In this document: one piece after another, positions 13,493 through 19,933 of the stretch
Layout: each line of letters opens with the position of its first letter
How positions within the stretch are numbered: the stretch's first letter is position 1
From: a virus
DNA: 22,445 nt
Virus record (IMG/VR): IMGVR_UViG_3300050132_000103
Location: 1-22,445 of that record
Strand: one strand, 5' to 3'
Made by a program: the position numbers and the translations under genes
Notes under the pieces: generated by a model
The model's database searches: none
What the model saw: the letters and a program-made list of their open reading frames with translations, nothing else
What the model was told of the DNA's origin: nothing

Positions 13493-14179
13493 TCAGAGAC
13501 CGATTGGCTTGGTGCAGCGAAAGCCGATGCGGTCGGCGCGACTGCCGGGCCAGCAGTAGTCGAGACGGAAGACGCCGGCACGCGACTCGGAGTCCCAGTA
13601 GCCACCCCGGATGAGCGCAACGCCAGACCAATCCCATACTTCGTAGTTGCCCATGCCCTTTTCTTCGCTGGGGAACTGCGGCGTGGTGATTGATGGCGAA
13701 TCTTCGGAAAATTCACTTGAGATGATGCCGTTTTCGTCGCCCTGTACGTTGTCGAATATCCACTGATAGACGTTGCCGTTCATGTCGCAGATGCGTTCTC
13801 CGTTGCTTAGGGTGAGCCAGCGCTGCTCGGATGAGTCGGCGGGAACATAATCACCTGGCTGAGCTTCATTCACGGTGTCATCGCGTAATCCCTGGAACAG
13901 TTCGCCTTCACCGACCTTCCCGCCAGTCCAATTGCAATCCTGATTGACTACATCGTGCGCGATGGCCAGCCACTGCAATTCAGTGATTAGCGCAAAGCCG
14001 GCCGCTGCGCACGCCGCCTTGGCTTCCTCGAAGTTGATGCGTACCCATGGCGCGCCTTCGGCGGTGACTGCTGCAAGGCCATCCTCGCTTTTGCTGCAAG
14101 CGTATTGGCCTACCTGAAACGATGGAACTACAGTGCCGTTTGGCAGAGTTACTTCTGGTACGGTGATGAACTTATTCAT
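13493..14179 (-). CDS. DGR-type variable protein, FGE-sulfatase / C-type lectin fold
   Basis: 228 residues. ATG 14177-14179 is chosen because AAAGGAGG precedes it and it overlaps the upstream stop (ATGA); the frame extends 42 codons further without signals. The fold is that of formylglycine-generating-enzyme-like (CLec) proteins: WVRINFEEAKAACAAAGFAL, LITELQWLAIAHDVV, CDMNGNVYQWIFDN, MGNYEVWDWSGVALIRGGYW and the final IGFRCTKP. FGE catalytic chemistry is unlikely. The last 35 residues before the conserved IGFRC have Y, D, S, R, C, W and G at just the places where DGR template repeats encode Asn (AAC/AAT). Such proteins are phage receptor-binding or surface-display proteins diversified by adenine-directed mutagenesis. 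Its own promoter and position beside TerL set it apart from the tail genes. Confidence 0.8.
   Translation of the reverse strand: MNKFITVPEVTLPNGTVVPSFQVGQYACSKSEDGLAAVTAEGAPWVRINFEEAKAACAAAGFALITELQWLAIAHDVVNQDCNWTGGKVGEGELFQGLRDDTVNEAQPGDYVPADSSEQRWLTLSNGERICDMNGNVYQWIFDNVQGDENGIISSEFSEDSPSITTPQFPSEEKGMGNYEVWDWSGVALIRGGYWDSESRAGVFRLDYCWPGSRADRIGFRCTKPIGL
13501..13606 (-). repeat. Putative DGR variable region (VR) with conserved 3' end
   Basis: The stretch encodes GGYWDSESRAGVFRLDYCWP followed by GSRADRIGFRCTKP. Codons at presumed variable places (TAC, GAC, TCC, CGT, CGT, GAC, TAC, TGC, TGG, CGC, GAC, CGC) can all be reached from AAY/AAN codons by changing A only, whereas framework codons (GGC, TGG, GAG, GCC GGC GTC TTC, ATC GGC TTT CGC TGC) match the invariant part of known templates. 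The invariant end (13501-13527) would be the initiation-of-mutagenic-homing site. No second copy (template) was found elsewhere in the window on either strand. Confidence 0.65.
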
Positions 14180-14349
14180 GGTGCCTCCTTTGTGATTGAT
14201 GATTGACTGCGACCTTGCATCCACAGTATTGTCGCACTGACACCGTGCTCGTATGTCTCCCCGTCGAAATGTGTCCCGAGCGTGAATTTTTCTGCATCCG
14301 CGCACCAGTCAAGAACATCCTCAATTTCGCTTTGTGTTGGCACGGCCAT
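14176..14349 (-). CDS. 57-residue protein coupled to the variable protein
   Basis: ATG 14347-14349 follows GGAGG at seven bases; TGA overlaps the start of the variable protein gene (ATGA). The protein begins MAVPTQSEIEDVLDWCADAE and continues KFTLGTHFDGETYEHGVSAT, ILWMQGRSQSS, ending ITKEAP. It is acidic and helical at the N-terminus, with no membrane segment. Its first position after the dedicated promoter and its coupling suggest it works with, or sets the translation level of, the variable protein. It could be a chaperone or partner; no family is recognised. Confidence 0.65.
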   Translation of the reverse strand: MAVPTQSEIEDVLDWCADAEKFTLGTHFDGETYEHGVSATILWMQGRSQSSITKEAP

Positions 14350-14384
14350 TTCGACACCTCCGGTTAGTTATTGACCACAGCGTC

Positions 14385-14413
14385 ACTATAATACGCCTAC
14401 CACACGTTGTCAA
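14385..14413 (-). promoter_or_regulatory. Strong sigma-70 promoter of the variable-protein cassette
   Basis: TTGACA (14408-14413) and TATAGT (14385-14390) on the minus strand with a 17-base spacer; transcription should start near 14378, giving a leader of about 29 bases with GGAGG. The -35 box is perfect and contains the TGA stop codon of terL (14410-14412). It allows the cassette to be expressed independently of terminase. Confidence 0.65.
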
Positions 14414-16002
14414 CGATTTTTAAATCTATTTAATGCCCCGCCCGTTATTATCATCGGACGATGCGTGGCTGAACCGAAACGAATCATCAATGCATCAAAT
14501 AGATTCGGGCTTTTCTGGCCATCGGGTGCTTTGTCAATGACGATTTTACCCACGCCGTTCGTCTTGTACGTGGGCTGCGACATTTCGTTGATCAGGTCGC
14601 GATAATTTTTCAAACTGCTTGAAATGGATAAAATTTCATCCGGATCGCATTCTTTACCTTCGACCACCCAGCGATACGTGCGTTCCACCCGTGCCCGCAG
14701 CGCCCACGCGCCTTGCGCTTTTTTATTGGCGAAAGCGTCAATATTTTTCAATCCGCGAATATCCTCATTGTTTGGATAGTCCACACTGGCCGATCCACGG
14801 AATGCCTTGATGTGCAATTTGACCGACCGACCTTCATTGATCACCCGAGAATCGCCACGCACCCCGGCGCCCAGGCCATCGCCATCGTATGTGAATCCCG
14901 GATAGCCTTTTTTATCACATATTGCAAATGCTTTTTGTGTGGTGGCGAAAATATCCGCACCTTTGCCGGACCATTGTTCGAGCGTTTCAACCAGTATGCC
15001 ATGTGTGCCGCATAATGCGTTGCTGTCGATACCCGCATCGGCAACGTCCAGCGCGGCCACTTTTGCCCCCGTAGGCGTGATCTTCAATCGCACATGCGAA
15101 TCAATGCACGCGCGCGCCCATTCGGACGGTATGAGTACGCCTTCTACGCTGGCGCTGTAGTCAAGATCAAGTTCCTGCGCGACAACAACTGGTGGCAGTT
15201 CCAGACACTTTTTTGCGTACCACGCATCGTCCTTTCTCGGATCGGACCTCCAGTGAAAAACGAAAACTTCAATTCGCCCACTGTGGCGTTTTTCAGCAAA
15301 TGGATTTCGCATTCCGTTAACGGATGACATATCAATCCGGCAATCGGTCGTGGCAGATAATGAGTAATCAACCAACTCGGGTCGTTCCAGATGAGCCGCT
15401 TCATCGACGAAATACAGGCTACAGCGATCGCCGCGCCCGATGCCGTCGCCAGCTTCACCCGCAATAAATGATTCCGTGTCGGGGAAGCCAATTCGCAAAA
15501 ATGGTGCGTCGGCTTCCGTCCACGTTCCACGAAATTCGCGCGGTAAGCGTTTTATAAATTCACGCCCCTTCCAGAATAGTGATTTTGGTGAACCTTTCAA
15601 ATCAACATATTCTTCCTTGCGTGACCCGAAGCCGATCACCACCCCCGTATTGTGCAAGCATACCGTGCAAGCGTATGCCATAGTGAGCCATGACGCACCA
15701 ACGTCACGAGATTTTTCAATCAACCCGGCCTCACCCGCTTTCCACTTGCGCGTGATGTACTCAATCATCTCGCGCTGTCGGTCAAACAATAGGAACGGCA
15801 CCACGGCGGGCAGCCCACGGCTCACCAGGCGCGGATCGGACGTGGTGCCCCAATCATTGATGAAGTCGGCAGGATTCTCCTTGTAGTGTGCACGCACATC
15901 CTGTAGCAATATCGGATCGCTGCGAAGCAGATTCAGTCGTTCAAGCCGCTTCGCAAAAATCGCGTGATAGTCAGGATTGAGGAAGTCAAATTTATTGCTC
16001 AT
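14410..16002 (-). CDS. terL: Terminase large subunit
   Basis: 530 residues from ATG 16000-16002, which lies in an 11-base overlap with the upstream gene. The ATPase part has a Walker A variant at residues 97-105 (KSRDVGASW) and Walker B CSLYFVDEAAHLE with D200-E201. The nuclease part shows AALDVADAGIDSNAL, TYDGDGLGAGV and SPNLFDALMIRF, with acidic residues expected to bind metal in an RNase H-like fold. TerL cuts concatemeric DNA and pumps it through the portal into the prohead. Unusually, the probable small terminase gene is about 3 kb away, with recombinase and MazG-like genes between, and the portal gene is 4 kb downstream. Confidence 0.92.
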   Translation of the reverse strand: MSNKFDFLNPDYHAIFAKRLERLNLLRSDPILLQDVRAHYKENPADFINDWGTTSDPRLVSRGLPAVVPFLLFDRQREMIEYITRKWKAGEAGLIEKSRDVGASWLTMAYACTVCLHNTGVVIGFGSRKEEYVDLKGSPKSLFWKGREFIKRLPREFRGTWTEADAPFLRIGFPDTESFIAGEAGDGIGRGDRCSLYFVDEAAHLERPELVDYSLSATTDCRIDMSSVNGMRNPFAEKRHSGRIEVFVFHWRSDPRKDDAWYAKKCLELPPVVVAQELDLDYSASVEGVLIPSEWARACIDSHVRLKITPTGAKVAALDVADAGIDSNALCGTHGILVETLEQWSGKGADIFATTQKAFAICDKKGYPGFTYDGDGLGAGVRGDSRVINEGRSVKLHIKAFRGSASVDYPNNEDIRGLKNIDAFANKKAQGAWALRARVERTYRWVVEGKECDPDEILSISSSLKNYRDLINEMSQPTYKTNGVGKIVIDKAPDGQKSPNLFDALMIRFGSATHRPMIITGGALNRFKNR

Positions 16003-16363
16003 GCGGGGCACGCAGCACGGGTTCCAGCGCCAACATCATTGCCGGCGTCACCGCAACATCACCGAATGACTCAATGCTCAGACCGTACAATTCCAGCGGA
16101 ACGTCGGTGTTCAAGATCGCATCGTTGCCGACCTTGAATTCTTCCAACTTGTCGTCGGGAATATTCATCATTTGTGACGCTTCGTCCAGCACACCCAGCG
16201 ATTTATACAGCGCCATGTGCGATTGCGATGCCGCATATACGACACGGGCAATTTGCTTCAATATGCGGCTCGTACCATATGCCAATTTTGCAGGCATGGG
16301 CGTGTTCGACAATTTTGTCAGAACGTCTTGAATTTGTAACAATTGCGATATTTTGAGGCTCAT
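15992..16363 (-). CDS. Conserved phage protein before TerL (DUF1617-like)
   Basis: 123 residues; ATG 16361-16363 overlaps the previous stop (ATGA). The opening MSLKISQLLQIQDVLTKLSN and MPAKLAYGTSRILKQIARVV resemble the DUF1617-type small phage proteins, all-helical and found beside packaging genes. The C-terminal part (DVPLELYGLSIESFGDVAVT, PAMMLALEPVL) is acidic-hydrophobic. Its overlap with terL implies linked translation; a packaging accessory role is possible but unproven. The family likeness is weak. Confidence 0.6.
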   Translation of the reverse strand: MSLKISQLLQIQDVLTKLSNTPMPAKLAYGTSRILKQIARVVYAASQSHMALYKSLGVLDEASQMMNIPDDKLEEFKVGNDAILNTDVPLELYGLSIESFGDVAVTPAMMLALEPVLRAPHEQ

Positions 16364-16548
16364 TTCATTATCTCCTTACATTTTTCACAGCACCATTTGC
16401 CCGCGATGATCACGCCACCCGATTGCGGCGCGGCGTGATTGCCATAATAGCAACGCCGCTTCTTTGGCATTCGCAAGTCAATCGCGGGCTTATTTGCAAG
16501 CTCGTGCATTTCTTGCAATATGTCGCCTAGGCTATCTCTTGTCCGCAC
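16360..16548 (-). CDS. Small zinc-binding protein
   Basis: 62 residues if GTG 16546-16548 is the start (overlapping the end of the MazG-like gene); ATG at 16507-16509 would give 49 residues. No strong ribosome binding site supports either. The C-terminal half has RRCYYGNHAAPQSGGVIIAG followed by KWCCEKCKE, with a CxxC knuckle plus an upstream Cys/His, a probable single zinc ribbon. It resembles many short phage zinc-ribbon proteins of unknown role. Confidence 0.55.
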   Translation of the reverse strand: MRTRDSLGDILQEMHELANKPAIDLRMPKKRRCYYGNHAAPQSGGVIIAGKWCCEKCKEIMK

Positions 16549-17356
16549 GGGCGATGGCCGCTTCGTTGTTGTATTTTTTACCGTACCGCACCTGCAATTT
16601 GGCCATATTTGCCGCTTTGACCGATTCGACGGTTACGTCCATTTCATCACATGCCGCGGCAAGATGATATTGCAAATGGCCAAGTGACATGCCTATAGCA
16701 AACACGTCCAACTCCTTGCCATAAATTACGTGCTTCTTCACATGATCAAGCAAGTCGCCGGCGACAACTACCATCAACTTCTCAGTGACTATGATGCCGC
16801 GCTGCGCACCGGTTAACTGGTAAATACGTTCAATATAAAATCCCGCGTCACCGATTTCTTCGATCGCGTTTTCAGTGCTACACGCGTCGCACAATTCGGC
16901 AATTTCACCACTCACGCCGACGGCCATGTGCAACAAATCTGCCTTTTCTGGCGTGAGTGAGTCAATAACATCTTGCCCAGGCTTGACAAGTGCGGCAACC
17001 ATTTTGCTGTATTCATCCATTTTTGCATCTCCAGTTGTGTCTAAAATTTCATCAATGGCGACCAATTGATCAAGGGTCAACGTGCCAAAATGGAACGATT
17101 TGAACTTATGCGCTAATTCCGCCACTTGCCGCTTGTAGTTAACTTCGGCAATTTGTTCGAGCGTAGCTGGTTTTGGAATATCACCATATCCGCCGATTTC
17201 CCTGCCGGTGTCACGATTAAACTTGCGGGCACATTTAGTGTGAATTTGCTTTGCGGTGACGCGCGTTATTTGCAGAGATTCAATTTTAGGCAGTCCCCAT
17301 GAGAAATGCCGCACATATTGCCATGAATCGCCTTCCCCGATCTCCTGTAATTTCAT
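16532..17356 (-). CDS. MazG-like nucleotide pyrophosphohydrolase with N-terminal extension
   Basis: 274 residues; ATG 17354-17356 follows TGGAG. Residues about 140-240 are MazG-like: LLHMAVGVSGEIAELCDA, then ENAIEEIGDAGFYIERIYQL, giving the EIAE...EEIGD metal-binding pattern of all-alpha NTP pyrophosphatases, which hydrolyse NTPs or dNTPs to monophosphate and may also act on ppGpp-type signals. The first 135 residues are unusual: a beta-rich start (SWQYVRHFSWGLPKIESLQI, TRVTAKQIHTKCARKFNRDT) and a helical linker; I do not recognise this part. Phage MazG proteins are thought to tune nucleotide pools or stress signals during infection. Confidence 0.75.
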   Translation of the reverse strand: MKLQEIGEGDSWQYVRHFSWGLPKIESLQITRVTAKQIHTKCARKFNRDTGREIGGYGDIPKPATLEQIAEVNYKRQVAELAHKFKSFHFGTLTLDQLVAIDEILDTTGDAKMDEYSKMVAALVKPGQDVIDSLTPEKADLLHMAVGVSGEIAELCDACSTENAIEEIGDAGFYIERIYQLTGAQRGIIVTEKLMVVVAGDLLDHVKKHVIYGKELDVFAIGMSLGHLQYHLAAACDEMDVTVESVKAANMAKLQVRYGKKYNNEAAIARADKR

Positions 17357-17375
17357 AATATCTACTCCAGTTACG

Positions 17376-17513
17376 TTAAAATTGGCGACTTATCACAGTT
17401 ATCGAATCTATAATTATGTACACATCGATTTGACCATGCGTTGCCCCATATGAAATCGGTACGGGTGGGACAACAGGCACTATGACGCTTACGTTTTGAT
17501 GCTGTCGGCGCAT
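17376..17513 (-). CDS. Possible 45-residue protein
   Basis: An open frame from ATG 17511-17513 to TAA 17376-17378: MRRQHQNVSVIVPVVPPVPI, then SYGATHGQIDVYIIIDSITV, ending ISRQF. There is no good ribosome binding site, though the frame stays open for another 20 codons upstream (CKFNGGTPSYEL just before the Met), so the true gene might be longer with a non-standard start or be a fragment. It lies in the otherwise empty stretch between the recombinase and MazG-like genes. Confidence 0.3.
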   Translation of the reverse strand: MRRQHQNVSVIVPVVPPVPISYGATHGQIDVYIIIDSITVISRQF

Positions 17514-17544
17514 CAGTTCATAGGAGGGTGTACCACCGTTAAAT

Positions 17545-17709
17545 TTACAACGCCATCGGTGCCAAAATAGCAGGATGACTCACGTAATTATGCAGCACAA
17601 TATCCGCCGGCTCAATACCGTCAAGCGACCACGATGTCCAGCAAACCATAGCCCCGAAGGCGCAACCGATAAATTGAGATATTGTTTCATTTATGAGCCT
17701 ACTATTCAC
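17545..17709 (-). CDS. Possible 54-residue protein after the recombinase
   Basis: From GTG 17707-17709, ten bases after the recombinase stop, to TAA 17545-17547. The peptide reads MNSRLINETISQFIGCAFGA, then MVCWTSWSLDGIEPADIVLH, ending NYVSHPAILAPMAL, with a short hydrophobic stretch at residues 12-28. The spacing to the recombinase supports a second gene in that transcript; the lack of a ribosome binding site argues against it. Function unknown. Confidence 0.4.
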   Translation of the reverse strand: MNSRLINETISQFIGCAFGAMVCWTSWSLDGIEPADIVLHNYVSHPAILAPMAL

Positions 17710-17719
17710 TTAAAATTGC

Positions 17720-18388
17720 TCACTGTGTCACTCCCGCTACTCCAGCCACCGTACTTGCCCACCACTTACCGCCACGCGGTGCCGCATGCCCCAACTGATT
17801 CATTTTGTCCGCGACCGCCTTCAGGCTATCACCCTGTGCCAGCAGCATGCCCACCAAGCCGCCGTGAGTAGCCCTAAAATCGACCGTTGGGGTACGCGGG
17901 CGACTACCCCCTACCGAGCGGCCTGCCAATTGATTTAAGCGGCCTTCTGGCGTGTTTGCAATACCAGGTTTCCAGTCAGGTTCGCGTTTGCGCTTCGCAT
18001 CAAGTGCTGCTTTGGTACGCTCACTGATCATCCTGCGTTCCTTCTCAGCCAATGATGCGTACAGATGCAGCAGGAACGGGTCAACATCAATGCCGAGTGC
18101 CGCAACGATGAACGGTGAGCCTGTTGCCATCAATCCGCTAATGAAATGCACGTCACGGCTCAGACGATCCAGTTTGGCGACCAGAACGGGCATTCCACTC
18201 GCGATAGCGGCTTGAAGCTGTGGGCGAGCACGTAACGATGCGCCGCCGCTGACCACTTCGGTAAATACTTTCGTTATTGTCAATCCCTCCGCAGCAGCAA
18301 ATGCCTCACACGCGGTGCGCTGCGCCTCAATACCCAAGCCGCTGTCGCCCTGCTCCCGCGTTGAAACTCGTAAATACATCACAATCAT
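17720..18388 (-). CDS. Small serine recombinase (resolvase/invertase family)
   Basis: 222 residues; ATG 18386-18388 after GGAGGAG. Catalytic domain: [20 protein letters not shown] with nucleophile S9 and R7, later KLDRLSRD and the dimer/E-helix region [20 protein letters not shown]. The C-terminal 70 residues carry a basic linker ([14 protein letters not shown]) and a helix-turn-helix-like end ([28 protein letters not shown]). Enzymes of this kind cut and rejoin two DNA sites through a Ser-DNA bond, for inversion, dimer resolution or, with larger proteins, integration. It is too short for a large serine integrase. Its own promoter, a 14-bp inverted repeat and several tandem repeats lie immediately upstream and may include its recombination site. 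Confidence 0.85.
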   Translation of the reverse strand: MIVMYLRVSTREQGDSGLGIEAQRTACEAFAAAEGLTITKVFTEVVSGGASLRARPQLQAAIASGMPVLVAKLDRLSRDVHFISGLMATGSPFIVAALGIDVDPFLLHLYASLAEKERRMISERTKAALDAKRKREPDWKPGIANTPEGRLNQLAGRSVGGSRPRTPTVDFRATHGGLVGMLLAQGDSLKAVADKMNQLGHAAPRGGKWWASTVAGVAGVTQ

Positions 18389-18410
18389 TTCAACTCCTCC
18401 GTGTTAACGC

Positions 18411-18438
18411 ATCTTACCACTACTGACGGTTATGTCAA
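18411..18438 (-). promoter_or_regulatory. Promoter of the serine recombinase
   Basis: TTGACA (18433-18438) and TAAGAT (18411-18416) on the minus strand, 16 bases apart; transcription should start near 18404, about 16 bases before the ATG, leaving just room for GGAGGAG. The -35 box overlaps one arm of the inverted repeat at 18424-18437, so a protein bound there would block the promoter. Confidence 0.55.
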
Positions 18439-18490
18439 GCCAGTTTATAAAAAATTATAAAAAAATTTTACAGGTGTGACATAACCGTCA
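18424..18490. repeat. Perfect 14-bp inverted repeat upstream of the recombinase
   Basis: TGACGGTTATGTCA (18424-18437) and its exact reverse complement TGACATAACCGTCA (18477-18490) are separated by 39 bases of almost pure A/T. Each arm is itself partly symmetric (TGAC...GTCA, and TGACA at the other end). The left arm covers the recombinase -35 box. Likely operators for looping repression, or the paired binding sites of the recombinase (autoregulation or a recombination site). Confidence 0.6.
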
Positions 18491-18550
18491 TTAGGTAATC
18501 TGACGAAATTGTAAAAAATCTACGAATGGTGGGGGGAGCGACTTAGGGGG

Positions 18551-18626
18551 CCTACCCCCAGGTAGGGATTGCCCTAGGCTGTGGTAGGAATCGCCCTAGG
18601 CTGTGGTAGGGATTTTCCTAGGCTGA
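18551..18626. repeat. Hairpin plus three 22-bp tandem repeats carrying CCTAGG
   Basis: CCTACC-CCCA-GGTAGG (18551-18566) forms a hairpin, overlapping the first of three 22-bp units (18561-18582, 18583-18604, 18605-18626). Each unit holds GGTAGG...CCTAGGCTG, so GGTAGG and CCTAGG alternate down the array; within each unit TAGG/CCTA can pair while the bases between vary. This looks like an array of protein-binding sites or small cruciforms rather than coding DNA. Confidence 0.65.
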
Positions 18627-18702
18627 GAGTAAGTGTTTGATTTTAAAGGGGAATTTTGCGAGGTTGGTGCATCCTATTGAGTAGCCAGACGTCTAGTTAA
18701 CA

Positions 18703-18957
18703 GGATGCTGCCTGGATGCTGCCTGGATGCTGCCTGGATGCTGCCTGGATGCTGCCTGGATGCTGCCTGGATGCTGCCTGGATGCTGCCTGGATGATGCC
18801 TGGATGCTGCCTGGATGCTGCCTGGATGATGCCTGGATGCTGCCTGGATGCTGCCTGGATGATGCCTGGATGATGCGAGGCTGTGCTGCCAGGATGATGC
18901 GAGGCTGTGCTGCCAGGATGATGCGAGGCTGTGCTGCCAGGATGATGCGAGGCTGTG
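18703..18957. repeat. Compound tandem array: fifteen 11-bp units then 24-bp units
   Basis: Fifteen copies of GGATGCTGCCT (18703-18867). The first eight are identical; then a GGATGATGCCT variant recurs every third copy, giving a 33-bp higher-order period. From 18868 the unit becomes 24 bp (GGATGATGCGAGG followed by CTGTGCTGCCA), with three full copies and a partial one that runs into the stop codon of the small terminase gene (18958-18960). All frames on both strands are open across the array because the unit contains no stop codon, so long Cys- or His-rich frames here are artefacts. Position next to the small terminase gene makes a packaging (pac) or replication site possible. Confidence 0.8.
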
Positions 18958-19398
18958 CTAGCCCTCAATCAACCGGCTGTATGCCTTACTGGCAGCAATT
19001 GGATCATCCCTTGCGCTATCGGGCAGGGCAAGCGGCCCGTTATTGATTTGTACGTTAACGGCAGCGGACGAACCGCCTTTATCTAGCGGCTTGTATCGAT
19101 CATCTATCCAGCCAGCCCTTTTTTCCCAGTGCATCGCCAGATTCTTGGCAGCAGTTGCGTCAATTTCCCCGCTCTTGTAAAGCGCTGATTGCAAAACAGT
19201 TTCTGCATTTTCTATGTACTTATCCGCCAGCGTTTCCCTGATCAATTTCACGCGATTGTCGCGTTCGCTGTCAGCGTGCAAATATCGATCAATCACATCT
19301 TTTGATACGCCATACTCCGCGGCTAACTGTCTGATTGAATAGCCATTTTCAATCTTGTGGAGAATATCTTCGAAAGGGATTAAGTCTAGCACTGCCAT
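18958..19398 (-). CDS. Probable terminase small subunit
   Basis: 146 residues; ATG 19396-19398, without a clear ribosome binding site. An N-terminal helix-turn-helix (DILHKIENGYSIRQLAAEYG, then VSKDVIDRYLHADSE) is followed by a helical oligomerisation part (LADKYIENAETVLQSALYKS, GEIDATAAKNLAMHWEKRAG) ending WIDDRYKPLDKG, the arrangement common in small terminase proteins, which bind the packaging site and recruit TerL. The last 35 residues are flexible. It is the first minus-strand gene after the divergent control region, and its stop codon merges into a tandem repeat array. A transcription regulator with an HTH is the main alternative. Confidence 0.6.
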   Translation of the reverse strand: MAVLDLIPFEDILHKIENGYSIRQLAAEYGVSKDVIDRYLHADSERDNRVKLIRETLADKYIENAETVLQSALYKSGEIDATAAKNLAMHWEKRAGWIDDRYKPLDKGGSSAAVNVQINNGPLALPDSARDDPIAASKAYSRLIEG

Positions 19399-19933
19399 GA
19401 TGAGCTGCCGGAATTGTTGAGATGCTCAATTATGCCGCGAACGGGCAATACTACAGAAATAAATAACAGTGTAGAAAAATAGTTGTTAGCTAAATGACTG
19501 ATTTAATTGATTATTTTTATAGTAAGATACAATACTACAATAAATTACTATACTGTAAAGAATAAATTATATATAATAAAGACATAACACAGTACTATAT
19601 ATCTATTATTTATGAGGAAGATAAATAAGGGAGTATTCAAAAAAAGTGTAGTAATTGAAAAAAGTGTATTAAACGATTAAAAACAGTAGGTTATGATGTA
19701 GTAACGATTGTAGTAGTTCGTAGTATGCTATAAAATGTTTAATAAAAACAATAGGTTATAATTTGCAATACTACACATTAAATCACGCTTCATAATTTTA
19801 AATCACGCTTCATAATTTTAAATCGCGCTTCATAATTTTAAATCACGCTTCATAATTTTAAATCACGCTTCATAATTTTAAATCACGCTTCATAATTTTA
19901 AATCACGCTTCATAATTTATAAGGAAATATAAA
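19399..19933. promoter_or_regulatory. AT-rich divergent control region
   Basis: No gene. This separates the minus-strand late genes from the plus-strand early genes. It contains three exact copies of CAATACTACA (19446-19455, 19530-19539, 19766-19775), related TGTAGTA boxes on the other strand (for example 19647-19657), two near-identical 20-bp direct repeats (19678-19697 and 19743-19762, 18 of 20 matching), a -10 like TATAAT at 19757-19762 within the second of these, an extended -10 like TGCTATAAA near 19727-19735, and the 20-bp iterons at 19781-19920. Together these suggest an early promoter with operators, and possibly a replication origin. Confidence 0.55.
19781..19920. repeat. Seven tandem 20-bp iterons
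   Basis: Seven head-to-tail copies of AATCACGCTTCATAATTTTA, exactly 20 bases each with no spacer. Copy 3 has G for A (AATCGCG) and copy 7 ends TTTAT. The period of about two helical turns puts all copies on the same DNA face. TAAAT and ATTTA flank each unit as an inverted pair. They stop 13 bases before the first early gene and thus lie in its leader or promoter. Likely binding sites for a repressor or a replication initiator; the downstream HTH-containing protein is a candidate binder. Confidence 0.85.

Noticed and set aside
13493-14305. Longer start for the variable protein (270 residues)
   Set aside because: The extra 42 residues overlap the 57-residue gene in another frame, are Arg/Cys-rich, and lack a ribosome binding site, whereas ATG 14177-14179 has AAAGGAGG and ATGA coupling.
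17575-17871. 98-residue plus-strand frame across the recombinase 3' end
   Set aside because: No start signal, overlaps the recombinase gene on the other strand, composition unlike a protein. The minus-strand small frames in this gap are more plausible.
18703-18957. CRISPR array
   Set aside because: Tandem repeats without unique spacers; units directly adjoin. The same holds for the arrays at 19781-19920 and 22282-22445.
18705-19046. Plus-strand frame of Cys/Leu-rich repeats (MLPGCCLDAAW...) and the minus-strand His/Ser-rich counterpart at 18693-18968
   Set aside because: The 11-bp unit contains no stop in any frame, so every frame stays open; no ribosome binding site, and the frame runs into the small terminase gene on the other strand.
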